A stretch of DNA of 64,000 nucleotides from Actinocrinis sp035605935 (GTDB lineage: Bacteria > Actinomycetota > Actinomycetes > Streptomycetales > Catenulisporaceae): NCBI RefSeq assembly GCF_035605935.1, contig NZ_DATNGK010000241.1, positions 4,781 through 68,780 on the forward strand, given 5' to 3'. Both the position numbers and the translations under genes were made by a program. Within the stretch, counting starts at the first letter, position 1. Each line of letters begins with the position of its first letter. Under the pieces are notes generated by a model. That model saw only the letters and a list, made by a program, of their open reading frames with translations. It had not been told where the DNA came from and made no database searches. Shown piece by piece: positions 1-9,276 of the stretch.

Positions 1-14
1 AGCAGAACGCGCAA

Positions 15-39
15 AACCGCGGTTAACGCGACTAACGCG
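15..39. promoter_or_regulatory. Possible operator upstream of the ABC operon
   Basis: The stretch holds a perfect 10-bp palindrome (AACCGCGGTT, 15-24) followed by two direct copies of TAACGCG (24-30 and 33-39). It lies about 90 bp before the first ABC transporter gene, where a regulator could bind. This is inference from symmetry alone; no regulator family is recognisable. Confidence 0.3.
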
Positions 40-125
40 GGATGTGCGCGAAACAGCGACGTAACCCGGCGCGCGATCTAGCGTCTGACCAATCCACCCG
101 GCCGTAACACAGAGGGAACGGACAG

Positions 126-986
126 ATGGCTTCACGCAACCAACTCGCGAGCAAACCGATCGCCGACGGTTTCGCCCGGGACGCCTCCCGGGTCGAGGTG
201 ACCGGCCTCACTAAGCGGTTCCTGACCCCGAAGGGGGACGCGTTCACCGCGCTGCGCGACGTGACCTTCACCGTGGAGCCCGGACAGTTCTGCGCGGTGG
301 TCGGCCCGACCGGCTGCGGCAAGTCCACGACTCTGAGCATGGTCTCCGGACTCGACCGGCCCAGCGAGGGCTCAGTGAAGGTCGGCGGCCGCGAGGTAAC
401 CGGGATCACCCAGGGCATCAGCTTCATGTTCCAGCAGGACGCGCTGCTGCCGTGGAAAACCGTGGTCGGCAACGTCGAGATGGGCCCGCTCTTCCGCGGC
501 GTCGGCAAGCGGGACGCCCGCGAGCTGGCCCGCGACTGGCTGCGCCGGGTCGGCCTGGCCGGCTTCGAGGACCACCACCCGCACCAGCTCTCCGGCGGCA
601 TGCGCAAGCGCGTGGGAATGGCCGCGGCGCTGATCAACGAGCCGCAGATCCTGCTGATGGACGAGCCCTTCGGCGCGCTGGACGTGCAGACCAAGGCGAT
701 CATGCAGACCGAGCTGCTGGGGCTGTGGGAGCAGTTGCGGCCCTCGGTGCTGTTCATCACGCACGACCTGGACGAGGCCGTCGCGCTGGCTGACCGCGTC
801 GTCGTGATGACCTCGGGCCCCGGCTCGGTCAAGGCGATCTACGACGTGGATCTGCCGCGTCCGCGCGGCTCGGTGCAGGAGATCCGGTACGAGTCGCGCT
901 TCCTCGAGATCCAGCACCAGATCTGGGCGTCGCTGCGCGAAGAGGTCGAGCGCGCCTACGCACGCACCGCGGGAGTCAACGCATGA
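126..986 (+). CDS. ABC transporter ATP-binding protein, nitrate/sulfonate/taurine type
   Basis: Cytoplasmic ATPase of an ABC importer (286 aa). It has Walker A GPTGCGKST at residues 60-68, a Q-loop near 103, the signature LSGGM at 155-159, Walker B ILLMDEP at 175-181 and the switch histidine near 213. The DALLPWKTV segment after the Q-loop is typical of the SsuB/TauB/NrtD subfamily. The ATG follows a purine-rich GAGGGAACGG. The permease gene starts inside its last codons (ATGA overlap), so the two are translationally coupled and form an operon with the binding protein. The subfamily is clear; the substrate (nitrate, sulfonate, taurine, pyrimidine or other) cannot be told from this subunit. 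Confidence 0.93.
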   Translation: MASRNQLASKPIADGFARDASRVEVTGLTKRFLTPKGDAFTALRDVTFTVEPGQFCAVVGPTGCGKSTTLSMVSGLDRPSEGSVKVGGREVTGITQGISFMFQQDALLPWKTVVGNVEMGPLFRGVGKRDARELARDWLRRVGLAGFEDHHPHQLSGGMRKRVGMAAALINEPQILLMDEPFGALDVQTKAIMQTELLGLWEQLRPSVLFITHDLDEAVALADRVVVMTSGPGSVKAIYDVDLPRPRGSVQEIRYESRFLEIQHQIWASLREEVERAYARTAGVNA

Positions 987-1882
987 GCATCACATCCCCA
1001 GCAACCGAGCCGGTGAGCCCGAATCCAGCGCCCCCGGCCTCGGACACAGCCAACCGATCCGCCAGCGAGGCGGGCCGTCGCGCCCGGCGCAAGCGCATGT
1101 TCCTGCTGTGGTCCGCGCGCCTCGCCTTCGCCGTCATCGTGATCGGCGGCTGGCAGCTGTTCACCGCGCTCAAGATCGTCGACCCGTTCTTCTACGGCCA
1201 GCCCTCCGGCATCTGGAAGCGCACGATCGACCTGTTCGAGCACGGCACCGAGTTCGGCTCGTTCTGGACCGACATCTTCACCACGATCAAGGAAGCCGTC
1301 TTCGGCTTCGGCCTCGGCGCCGCGGCGGGCATCGTGTTCGGCCTCGCGCTCGGCCAGAACCGCTTCCTGTCCGACGTGCTCAGCCCGTACATCAAGATCG
1401 TCAACGCGATCCCCCGGATCGTGCTCGGCGTGATCTTCGTGGTCGCCTTCGGCATCGGGATCACCCCGAAGGTACTGCTGTCCGCGGTGCTGGTGTTCTT
1501 CGTGGTCTTCTTCAACGCCTTCCAGGGCGTGCGCGAGGTGGACCGCAACATCCTGGCGAACGTCAAGGTGCTCGGAGCCTCGCAGTTCCAAGTAATCCGG
1601 CACGTCACCCTGCCCTCCGCGCTCACCTGGATCATCGCCAGCCTGCACACCGCCTTCGGATTCGCCATCGTCGGCGCGCTGGTCGGCGAGGTGCTCGGCG
1701 CCGAACACGGCGTCGGCCTGGTCATCAAGACCGCCCAGGGCAACCTCGACCCCGACGGGGTGTTCGCCGGAATGCTGGTGATTTCGGTGATCACGCTGAT
1801 CGCGGAGTTCCTACTCACCTTCGTCGAGCGCCGGCTGCTCTCCTGGCGCCCGCCATCTCCCTCAGAGGCCATCGCGATCTAG
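983..1882 (+). CDS. ABC transporter permease, SsuC/TauC type
   Basis: Inner-membrane permease (299 aa) of the same importer. A polar N-terminal stretch of about 35 residues precedes the first membrane segment (LAFAVIVIGGWQLF), followed by five or so further hydrophobic helices. The EAA-like loop is seen around GVREVDRNILANVKVLGAS, a position that contacts the ATPase. The length fits the BPD_transp_1 family. Its start overlaps the stop of the ATPase gene by 4 bp. It probably forms a homodimer with two ATPase subunits. The extended polar N-terminus is ordinary for actinobacteria. Confidence 0.92.
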   Translation: MSITSPATEPVSPNPAPPASDTANRSASEAGRRARRKRMFLLWSARLAFAVIVIGGWQLFTALKIVDPFFYGQPSGIWKRTIDLFEHGTEFGSFWTDIFTTIKEAVFGFGLGAAAGIVFGLALGQNRFLSDVLSPYIKIVNAIPRIVLGVIFVVAFGIGITPKVLLSAVLVFFVVFFNAFQGVREVDRNILANVKVLGASQFQVIRHVTLPSALTWIIASLHTAFGFAIVGALVGEVLGAEHGVGLVIKTAQGNLDPDGVFAGMLVISVITLIAEFLLTFVERRLLSWRPPSPSEAIAI

Positions 1883-2009
1883 CCGGACCAGCCCCCGAGG
1901 AGCGCGCGGCCCCCGCGCCGCGCACGCACCACCGCACCATCCACACCCCGCACATCCAGTCAATTCATCGCCCCAGGCTCACTCCCTCAATGACGAAAGG
2001 ACCCGAGTC

Positions 2010-3104
2010 ATGATCAAGCGGACTCTCGCGCTTTCCCTGGCCGGCACTCTCGCCCTCGCCGCGGCCGCCGCGTGTGGAAGCAGCGGCGGCAACAGCGGGC
2101 AAAGCGCTGCCGGTGGCAACGCCCCCATGCCGACCGTGACGATGATGGTCGGCGGCATCGACAAGCAGATCTATCTGCCGTACGAGCTGGCCCAGCAGCT
2201 GGGCTACTACAAGAAGTACGGCGTCAACATGCAGCTGAGCACCGAGGTGGACGGCGGCGTCGGCGCCGAGGACGCGATGGCCTCCGGGCAGGTCAACATG
2301 GCCGGCGCCTGGTACAACCACACCATCGACTTCCAGACCAAGGGCAAGAACGTCATCGACGTCGTGCAGCTGTCCGGCGCGCCGGGCGAGCGGGAGATGT
2401 GCGGCAAGAACAGCGGCGTGCACTCGGCGGCTGACTTCGCCGGCAAGACTCTCGGCGTGACGGACCTCGGCTCGGGCACCGACTCGCTGACCAAGTTCCT
2501 GGCCGCGCAGAAGGGCATCAAGTCCTCGCAGATCCACCGGCTCGCGGTCGGCGCGGGCTCCACGGCGATCGCCGCCGTGCAGAGCGGATCCGCAGCGTGC
2601 GTCATGACCACGCAGCCGACGGTCACCGCGATGCAGCAGAAGGGCATCGCGTACTCGGCGATCGACCTGGCCACGACGACCGGCGCCACGCAGGCGCTCG
2701 GCGGCGCCTGGCCGGCCGCGGGCGTGCTGACGACGACCGATTGGGCCAACGCGAACAAGGCCACGGTGCAGAAGGTCGTGGACGCGCTGGTTGACACGAT
2801 GCACTGGATCAACACGCACTCGGCCGCGGACATCGCCAACAAGCTGCCGCAGTCGTACGTGCAGAACAGCCTGGTCAGCAAGGCCGACTACATCGCGGCG
2901 CTGACGCAGGACAAGGGTCAGTTCCTGCCGGACGGCATCATGCCCGCCGGTGGCCCGAAGACGGTGCTGGCGATGGAGGAGCTGATCGGCTCGGCGACCT
3001 CCTCGGTGAACCTGTCCGCCACGTTCACCAACGACTACGCGATCGCCGCCAACAAGGCGGAGGGCTACACCGTCACCACGACCCCGGCCGGCCCTAACGG
3101 CTGA
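2010..3104 (+). CDS. ABC transporter substrate-binding lipoprotein, NMT1/SsuA-like
   Basis: Extracellular lipid-anchored binding protein (364 aa) feeding the ABC importer. The N-terminus is a classic lipoprotein signal: MIKR, a hydrophobic run, then AAAC with the lipidated cysteine at residue 22 and a flexible Ser/Gly/Asn linker. The mature part has the NMT1/THI5-like fold pattern (start near PTVTMMVGGIDKQIY, then YELAQQLGYYKKYG). ATG is preceded by GAAAGGA. The 127-bp gap after the permease gene shows no terminator, so the three genes are probably one transcript with the binding protein also able to be made separately. Family assignment is firm, ligand unknown. Confidence 0.9.
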   Translation: MIKRTLALSLAGTLALAAAAACGSSGGNSGQSAAGGNAPMPTVTMMVGGIDKQIYLPYELAQQLGYYKKYGVNMQLSTEVDGGVGAEDAMASGQVNMAGAWYNHTIDFQTKGKNVIDVVQLSGAPGEREMCGKNSGVHSAADFAGKTLGVTDLGSGTDSLTKFLAAQKGIKSSQIHRLAVGAGSTAIAAVQSGSAACVMTTQPTVTAMQQKGIAYSAIDLATTTGATQALGGAWPAAGVLTTTDWANANKATVQKVVDALVDTMHWINTHSAADIANKLPQSYVQNSLVSKADYIAALTQDKGQFLPDGIMPAGGPKTVLAMEELIGSATSSVNLSATFTNDYAIAANKAEGYTVTTTPAGPNG

Positions 3105-3183
3105 CCGGTCAGCGCCGCGCCGGTGTTGGTAGGAACGGTGCCTCGGTAGCCGGGGCACGAAGCGCGGCGCATCCCCTCCGGGT

Positions 3184-3227
3184 GCCGGGCGCTGGCGACG
3201 AGCTGCCTCTCGTCGCTGGCGCCCGGC
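3184..3227. terminator. Strong 19-bp hairpin terminator
   Basis: Left arm 3184-3202 and right arm 3209-3227 pair over all 19 positions (two G-U wobbles in the RNA) around the loop CTGCCT. It lies 80 bp after the binding-protein gene and in front of the convergent GH5 gene. There is no long T tract, which is usual for actinobacterial hairpin terminators; it can act in both directions. Confidence 0.8.
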
Positions 3228-3368
3228 GCTAGTGTGTCTGGGCTCGTATATGCAGCTTCGCGACGGGCGACGCGGCGAGCGGCAACCAGGGTCAGGACTC
3301 TGCTGCCGAGTCGACGTCACAGGCGCAATCCCTCGCGCTCGAAGGCGTCGTCATCCAAGGCACGACGA

Positions 3369-3400
3369 CGCGTGCGAGGCCATGGTGGTCCTCGCACGCG
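3369..3400. terminator. Second hairpin between the convergent genes
   Basis: CGCGTGCGAGG (3369-3379) and its exact reverse complement (3390-3400) enclose a 10-nt loop. It lies about 95 bp downstream of the minus-strand GH5 gene and probably ends that transcript. The rest of the gap 3105-3494 shows no credible gene. Confidence 0.6.
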
Positions 3401-3494
3401 CTGCGCGAATCATTGCGCCGTGTCGGTGCGCATCAGCACTCGCATGCTCACGCGCACGGACACGGCTCGCCGACGTAAGGTATCTGTTAGCAGC

Positions 3495-5450
3495 TCAGGA
3501 CCCTGATGGGAACCCGGCGGCCGCGGCCCAGGCGGCGAGTTCGGATTGCGCCGCCGCGCGCTGCGCCGCGGTCGCGCTCGACGAGCCATTCGTGATCAGC
3601 GCGAAGTGGAGGGTTCCGGCAGCCGAGCTGTCCGAGAGCAGCAGCCGGTTGGCTCCGGTCGCGCCCGGCAGCGCCGCGTACGCGATCGGCGTGCTCGTCG
3701 TCTGACCGTTGGCCGCATAAGCGGGAAGGCCCGTGACCGCGCCAAGGTCGGACACCACGGTGGTGCCTGCGGGTGTGAAGGCGGCCGGAAGGTGCAGTTC
3801 AGTCGGCGCGGCCGAGCCGGTGGAGCGCCAGACCAGCACGCCGTACTGGCCCGAGCCGACCAGCGCGGTCGTGTTCGGCAGGCTGGACGGAACCGGGTTC
3901 CAGGTCAGCGTGGTCGAACCGTCACGCGCGCGATCCTCATAGGTGAAGGCCAGGGTGTGGCCCGCGACGGCGAGCGGGTAGAGCCGGTCGAGCACCCGCA
4001 CGTCCTGGCGCAGCTGGACCGCACCGGTCGAGTCGGTGTCGACCACCGAGAAGTCCTCACCGTTCCAGGCGTCGCCGCTCGTCTCCACCTTGCTCGAGTT
4101 GCCGTTCATCAGCTCGTTGTGCCGGCCGCTGTAGATGTCCCACTGCCACTCGGTGCTGCTGAGCACGCCGCCGGACTGCGCAGCCTGGGTCCACCAGTTC
4201 GCACCGGACACTCCTGAATCCAAGCCCTGATACATCGCCTTGAGCACGGTCGGGGTCTTGTCCGAGGTGTAGCCGCTCTCCGGGCTGCCGAACTCGCTGA
4301 CCAGCGCCGAGGTGCCGAGGCTTGAACCGCGCTGGCGGATGGTGTCGAAGTTCGAGGTGTACTGGCCGTCCCCGGCCTTGCCGGGCATGAACACGCCCGA
4401 AAGCGCCGCCTCGTCGTAGAAGTGCGTGTTGAAGACGTACCGCGTGCCGATCGCGCCGACGTTGGCGAGCCCGCCGGGCTGCTGCTCGAAGGAGAGGTTC
4501 GCGTTCCAGAACAGGTTGGGCTCCACGAACGCGGGCTTGCCAGACCAGCCGGCGCCGTCCATCGCGGTGCGGAACTTCTGGAAGAACGGCCAGAGCTGGT
4601 CGCGCTCCCAGGTCTGGCTGGTCTGCCCGGAGTCGTACTTGCCGGCGAAGGGCTCGTTGTACGGGTCGGCGCCGAGAACCCGGGTGAACTCGTCGGAGCT
4701 GAGATGACCGCGCAGGTACGTGAGCGCCGCCTGCGCCTGTCCGAGATAAGCGTCCTGCTCCGCGATCTGACCGGCCGAGGTTGTCAGCACCCTGTTGTGC
4801 CAGAAGTCGTAGGTGGCGTCCTGCACGGCGGCGTTCTGGGTGATGTTCTGGCCCCAGTTGAAGCAGATGCCGCAGCTCTCCTGCGGGTAGCTGCCCGCGT
4901 TGATCAGCCATTGCGGCGCGCCGTCGCCGGTGTACCAACTGCCGGAGTTGAACAGATAGCGGGAGAAGAGGTCTTGATGGAAGTCGACGAGCACGTTGAT
5001 GCCGTCGTCGAGGAACGGCTGCATCTGCGCCGTGACGTTCGCCAGGTAGGTGTAGTTGATCTGGTTCGGTTGCGGCTCGATATACGCCCAGGTGAGCAGG
5101 AACCTGATCGCGTTCGCTCCGGTCTGCTGGCGCATCGCGGCGGCTGACGTGCGCGCGTCGGCCACGCTGGCGAACGGCAGGCCGCTGTTTTCAGCCAGCT
5201 TCGCCTCGCCAGAGATATTGAATCCGCGCAGCACGACCTGGCGGCCGTAGCCGTCGACGAAGCCGCTCGGCGTGACGGTGAGCGTGGCGCTCGTGGTGTT
5301 GTCGAACCACTGCGTGCCGGTCGTCGCGGCGTCGGCCGCCCCGCCGCCCGCGCCCGTCGCCGCACCGGCGGCCGCGGCCAAGCCGATCGCCAGGGCCGTC
5401 GCCGTCGTCCTGCCCCGCAGCCGTAGCCGCCCGCCTCGTCCCGCCGCCAT
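3495..5450 (-). CDS. Secreted glycoside hydrolase family 5, endoglycoceramidase-like
   Basis: Exported retaining glycosidase (651 aa). An N-terminal signal peptide (Arg-rich start, then an Ala-rich core, cleavage near AADAA at 38-42) leads to a GH5 barrel. The acid/base glutamate is in DPYNEP (E266) and the nucleophile in SEFGSP (E386). VDFHQDLFSRY near 156-166 and the RGFNISGEAK motif near 75-84 resemble endoglycosylceramidases and related GH5 enzymes rather than plain cellulases. A beta-sandwich-like C-terminal domain follows from about residue 500. The start is an ATG with AAGGA upstream. It is flanked by terminator hairpins and stands apart from the penicillin-binding protein gene. The exact substrate (glycolipid, glucan or other beta-glycoside) is not determined. 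Confidence 0.85.
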   Translation of the reverse strand: MAAGRGGRLRLRGRTTATALAIGLAAAAGAATGAGGGAADAATTGTQWFDNTTSATLTVTPSGFVDGYGRQVVLRGFNISGEAKLAENSGLPFASVADARTSAAAMRQQTGANAIRFLLTWAYIEPQPNQINYTYLANVTAQMQPFLDDGINVLVDFHQDLFSRYLFNSGSWYTGDGAPQWLINAGSYPQESCGICFNWGQNITQNAAVQDATYDFWHNRVLTTSAGQIAEQDAYLGQAQAALTYLRGHLSSDEFTRVLGADPYNEPFAGKYDSGQTSQTWERDQLWPFFQKFRTAMDGAGWSGKPAFVEPNLFWNANLSFEQQPGGLANVGAIGTRYVFNTHFYDEAALSGVFMPGKAGDGQYTSNFDTIRQRGSSLGTSALVSEFGSPESGYTSDKTPTVLKAMYQGLDSGVSGANWWTQAAQSGGVLSSTEWQWDIYSGRHNELMNGNSSKVETSGDAWNGEDFSVVDTDSTGAVQLRQDVRVLDRLYPLAVAGHTLAFTYEDRARDGSTTLTWNPVPSSLPNTTALVGSGQYGVLVWRSTGSAAPTELHLPAAFTPAGTTVVSDLGAVTGLPAYAANGQTTSTPIAYAALPGATGANRLLLSDSSAAGTLHFALITNGSSSATAAQRAAAQSELAAWAAAAGFPSGS

Positions 5451-5602
5451 CGTTCATCCTTCGCGCCGTAGGTATCCCGGCAGTGTCGAGGAGCCCGGCG
5501 GTCAACGGAAGTACGCGGGTTGCCAATCTTGCGCGCATCGGTTGTCGCCCGGCGACAGGCCGGTCGACCGGAGACACGCCGCGGTGGCGACTGCGGTTCG
5601 GG

Positions 5603-7738
5603 CTATTGCGGTTCGGGCGGAAAACCGTGCGGCGGGGTGAAGTCCTGGACGGGCACGCCGGACAAGGCCCGGGTCATCGCCTCATGCCAGATCGGCGCGG
5701 AAATCGTCGCGCCGAAGATCTGTCCGGAGTAGTACTGGCCGCCGACCGACATGTTGCCCATGAAGTCGCCCTTGAGCGTGTCGGGGCGGATGAAGCCGGT
5801 CCACACGGCGGCGGCCAACTGCGGCGTGTAGCCGTCGAACCAGGTGGCGATGGAGCTTGTGGTCGTTCCGGTCTTGCCCGCGGCCGGGCGGTCGAGGCCG
5901 AGCCCGTCCGCGGTCGCGCCCGGCTGGTCGAGCACGCCGCGCAGCAGCGCCGTCAGCTCGTTGGCGAGGTTCGGGTCGAGCACGGCGCGGCAGTTCGGGT
6001 GCTGCGCCGCGAGCTTGCGGCCAGCGCCGTCGGTGACCGCGGTGATGACATACGGCTTGCAGTAGGTGCCTTGCGCCGCGATCGTCGCGTAGGCGCCGGC
6101 CATCTCGACCGGGGTGATCAGGTTCGTGCCGAGGGTGAAGGACGGGAACTGGTCCAGCGGATGACCGTTACCGCTGTCATTGTCCTGAGTCACGCCCATG
6201 GACTGCGCGATCTGCGCGGGCTGACACAGGCCCGTCTGCTCTTCCAGGGTCAGGAAGTAGGTGTTGACGGAGAACCAGAAGGCCTGGTCGAGCGGCCCGG
6301 AGAAGGGGTTCCCGTCGTCGTTCATCGGATGGTAATCGGGCGTCCAGAGCACCGAGTGCTGGCCGTTGCCCGGACAGGCGGCGATGCGCGTTCCGGCGTC
6401 GTCCATCGGACTCGGCACACTCATTACTTGGCTGGGATCGTGGCCGCCCTCGAGCGCCGCGAGCCCGACGAAGATCTTGAACGATGAACCGGCCTGGTAG
6501 CCACCGCTGCCCTCGTGCGCGGGGTCGCCGGCCAGGTTCAGGTAGGTGTCGCCGAGGTTACTGCCCATCGGTTTGGACTGCGCCATCGCCTTGATCTGCC
6601 CGGTGCCCGGCTGGATCATCGCCAGCGCGGAGGCGACCTTGTCGGTGGCGTAGGTGTGGCTGGAGATCGCCTTGTCGGCCGCCGACTCGTCCTTCGCGCT
6701 CATGGTGGTGTGGATGGTCAGGCCGCCCATGTTCCACAGCTGGATCCGGGCCGCCTTGGTCGGTCCGTAGTCCGGGTCGTTGATGAACGTCTGGTACACG
6801 TAGTTGCAGAAGAACGCGGCCGAGGCCTGCGCGACGATGCAACCGTGCTTCGGCGGGGTCGGCTTCAGGCCGAGCGGGGTCTTCTGCAGCTCGGCGACCT
6901 GCTGGTTCGTCAGATAGTTGAGCACCGGGCTGGCCATGTCCTGCAGGACGATGTTGCGGCGGGCCAACGCGGCGGCCGGGTGCAGCAGCGGGTCATAGTC
7001 GCTCGGGCTGTTGACGAGCGCGGCCAGCAGGGCGGACTGCGGGACGGTCAGCTTCGCGGAGGTGGTGGAGAAGTAGCGCTCAGCCGCCGCCTCCACGCCG
7101 TAGGCTCCGTTGCCGAAGTACACCAGGTTGAGGTAGCGCTCGAGTATCTGCTCCTTGGTGAGCGATTTCTCGACCGCCACGGCGTATTTGAGTTCGGTGA
7201 CCTTCCGGGTGAAGGTGTCGGCGATGGCGGCCTGCTGCTTGGTTTTGTCCGTGCCCGCCTCGAGGATGAGCACGTTCTTCACCAACTGCTGCGCGATGGT
7301 CGAGCCGCCCTGCAGATTGCCGCCGTTGGAATTGTGCACGAGCGCGCGCAGGGTGCCTTTTATGTCGATGCCGCCGTGCTGGTAGTAACGCACGTCCTCA
7401 ATGGCGACCAGCGCCTGCGGCATGCTCGGGCTTATCTGCGACATCGGCACTACGACCCGGTTGCCGTGCAGGTCGTCGCTCCAGGTGTACGCGATCAGGC
7501 TGCCGTCGTCAGCGAGTATCGTCGAACGTTGCGGCAGTACCGGCGTCTCGAAATCGCTGGGCAGGTCCTCGAAATGATCGGAGGCTGCCTTGGCTGCCAA
7601 GCCGGCGCTGCCGACCACGGGGAGGCTCAACCCGGCGAGCAGGATCCCGCCGAGCGCGCTGATCACGATGAATATCAGCAGGTTGCCGAGCAGCCGGCCC
7701 GCCCCCCGCAACCCCGTCCTACCTGCCGCCTTGCGCAT
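5603..7738 (-). CDS. Class A penicillin-binding protein (transglycosylase/transpeptidase)
   Basis: Bifunctional peptidoglycan synthase (711 aa) anchored by one N-terminal membrane helix (about 18-45). The GT51 domain has the catalytic EDVRYYQHGGID (E114) and the GGSTIAQQLVKN motif at 144-155. The transpeptidase domain has SSFK (S418, K421), SVN (490-492) and KTG (622-624), so both activities look intact. The C-terminus ends shortly after the transpeptidase domain (PPHGFPPEPQ) with no PASTA repeats. It is transcribed away from the LacI gene. Actinobacteria carry several such enzymes, so I give no symbol. Confidence 0.93.
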   Translation of the reverse strand: MRKAAGRTGLRGAGRLLGNLLIFIVISALGGILLAGLSLPVVGSAGLAAKAASDHFEDLPSDFETPVLPQRSTILADDGSLIAYTWSDDLHGNRVVVPMSQISPSMPQALVAIEDVRYYQHGGIDIKGTLRALVHNSNGGNLQGGSTIAQQLVKNVLILEAGTDKTKQQAAIADTFTRKVTELKYAVAVEKSLTKEQILERYLNLVYFGNGAYGVEAAAERYFSTTSAKLTVPQSALLAALVNSPSDYDPLLHPAAALARRNIVLQDMASPVLNYLTNQQVAELQKTPLGLKPTPPKHGCIVAQASAAFFCNYVYQTFINDPDYGPTKAARIQLWNMGGLTIHTTMSAKDESAADKAISSHTYATDKVASALAMIQPGTGQIKAMAQSKPMGSNLGDTYLNLAGDPAHEGSGGYQAGSSFKIFVGLAALEGGHDPSQVMSVPSPMDDAGTRIAACPGNGQHSVLWTPDYHPMNDDGNPFSGPLDQAFWFSVNTYFLTLEEQTGLCQPAQIAQSMGVTQDNDSGNGHPLDQFPSFTLGTNLITPVEMAGAYATIAAQGTYCKPYVITAVTDGAGRKLAAQHPNCRAVLDPNLANELTALLRGVLDQPGATADGLGLDRPAAGKTGTTTSSIATWFDGYTPQLAAAVWTGFIRPDTLKGDFMGNMSVGGQYYSGQIFGATISAPIWHEAMTRALSGVPVQDFTPPHGFPPEPQ

Positions 7739-7770
7739 GGGGATCAGCGTACTCGGGTCGCGATCTGCAG

Positions 7771-7802
7771 CAACTGGACTCGCTTGCGTAACGCAGCAGT
7801 TG
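7771..7802. promoter_or_regulatory. Inverted repeats in the 7739-8047 gap
   Basis: CAACTG (7771-7776) and CAGTTG (7797-7802) form an inverted repeat, and TGCGT-A-ACGCA (7785-7795) lies inside it. It is about 35-65 bp upstream of the penicillin-binding protein start, a plausible operator or promoter position. The rest of the 309-bp gap up to the LacI gene contains only its ribosome binding site (GAAGGGGAGGAG) and nothing else I can identify. Confidence 0.3.
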
Positions 7803-8047
7803 TGTCGGGGCGGCTGGATCGGTCGGCTTCGTGGAACGAGGCGGCGCGCCGCGCAGCGCTATCCGTGACATTTCGGAAGTCACCCGGCTGATTTTCCGCC
7901 CCTTTCAGCTCGGAGGTTTCGCGCCCGGGCCGGCTTCGCCGATGCTAGCCTGGCCGGAAAGCGCCAGGTACGGGCTGCAACAGCGCCGGCTGCTCCGGAA
8001 ATCCGGGCGCCGCCGCGCCGCGGCCGCGGTCACGAAGGGGAGGAGCC

Positions 8048-9070
8048 GTGGTGTCTGCGCAAGATGGGCCCAGAATCACCATGACCAGTATCGCCCGCGA
8101 GGCGGGGGTCTCGGTGCCCACGGTCTCCCGCGTGCTCAACGGCCGCTCAGATGTGGCGCCGGACACCCGCGAGCGCGTCGAGGAGCTGTTGCGCCGGCAT
8201 GGCTATCGGCGCAGGGTCAATCGCACGCAGGAGCCGGCCGGGCTGATCGACCTGGTCTTCAACGACCTAGACAGCCCCTGGGCGGTGGAAATCATCCGCG
8301 GCGTGGAGGACGTCGGGCATGCCGCCTGCGTGGGCACGGTGGTCTCGGCGATCCACCGCCGCCCGACCGCGACCCGGCAGTGGCTGCGCAACGTGCAGGC
8401 GCGCAACACCGACGGCGTGATCCTGGTGACCTCCGACGTGCAGTCCCCGCTGCATGCCGAGTTGCGCCGCATCAACGTACCCACGGTCGTGGTCGACCCG
8501 GCGGGCGTGCCCGGACACGAGGTGCCGACGGTGGGTGCGGCGAACTGGTCGGGGGCGCTGGCCGCGACCGAGCACCTGATCTCGCTGGGCCATCGGCGCA
8601 TCGGCTTCATCGCCGGGCCGCGCACGCTGGTGTGCAGCCGAACCCGTCTCGACGGGTACCGGGCCGCGTTGGAGGCTGCTGAGATAGCGGTGGACCCGCA
8701 GCTGATCGTGCAGGGCGATTTCTACCACGAGTCCGGTTTCAAGGGCGCCGCGGAACTGCTCTCGCTCGCCAATGCGCCCACCGCGATCTTCGCCTCCAGC
8801 GACCAGATGGCGCTCGGCGGCTACGAGGCGGTGCGCCAGCGCGGGCTGCGGGTGCCGGACGACCTGAGCATCATCGGCTTCGACGACCTGCCCGAGGTGC
8901 GCTGGTCCTCGCCGCCGCTGACCACGGTGCGCCAGCCGCTCAGCGACATGGGTGCGCTGGCCGCGCGCACGCTGCTGCGGCTGGCCGGGGGCGAGCGGAT
9001 CGAGAGCCTGCGCTTCGAGTTGCCGACACAACTCGTGGTGCGCGACAGCACCGGACCGTTGCGTGTGTGA
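8048..9070 (+). CDS. LacI family transcriptional regulator
   Basis: DNA-binding repressor (340 aa). The N-terminal helix-turn-helix and hinge (SIAREAGVSVPTVSRVLNG, about residues 15-33) are canonical, followed by a periplasmic-binding-protein-like ligand domain (SLGHRRIGFIAGP, FASSDQMALGGYEAV, IIGFDDLPEV). The chosen start is GTG 8048 behind GGGGAGGAG; GTG 8051 and ATG 8081 are less likely. LacI proteins normally sense a sugar. No sugar transporter is adjacent, but two alpha-galactosidases, a PL7-like lyase and a GH5 enzyme lie within 10 kb and are the natural candidate targets. Confidence 0.93.
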   Translation: MVSAQDGPRITMTSIAREAGVSVPTVSRVLNGRSDVAPDTRERVEELLRRHGYRRRVNRTQEPAGLIDLVFNDLDSPWAVEIIRGVEDVGHAACVGTVVSAIHRRPTATRQWLRNVQARNTDGVILVTSDVQSPLHAELRRINVPTVVVDPAGVPGHEVPTVGAANWSGALAATEHLISLGHRRIGFIAGPRTLVCSRTRLDGYRAALEAAEIAVDPQLIVQGDFYHESGFKGAAELLSLANAPTAIFASSDQMALGGYEAVRQRGLRVPDDLSIIGFDDLPEVRWSSPPLTTVRQPLSDMGALAARTLLRLAGGERIESLRFELPTQLVVRDSTGPLRV

Positions 9071-9162
9071 CTGCGCCGTTGAGGTGTGACGGCTGGAGAT
9101 CTGGGCACGCGGAACGCGGTTGAGATCATTGCTTAATTCGGCGGATTGCGCGGATCGATTTG

Positions 9163-9196
9163 TTAGGCAATCCTAAGTTAGGTTAGCCTTGCCGAC
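9163..9196. promoter_or_regulatory. Iron box (DtxR/IdeR-type operator), doubled
   Basis: The 19-mer at 9178-9196 matches the DtxR/IdeR consensus TTAGGTTAGSCTAACCTAA at 15 of 19 positions by my count, with a perfect left half. Directly before it sits an inverted repeat TTAGG-CAAT-CCTAA (9163-9176). The pair ends 80 bp before the ZIP transporter start. Established family knowledge: DtxR/IdeR repressors bind such sites with ferrous iron. Control of the transporter by iron is inference. Confidence 0.7.
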
Positions 9197-9276
9197 TGGT
9201 CGCCCCGAAATGTCGGGCGGCGAAGGTACCGCGCACGCGCCGTCCAGCGCGCCTGATCCGCCGTGGAGGAATCCGG

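Noticed and set aside
32..832. Long open frames on the opposite strand of the first ABC transporter gene
   Set aside because: They are antisense shadows caused by high GC; the plus strand has complete ABC motifs and a ribosome binding site.
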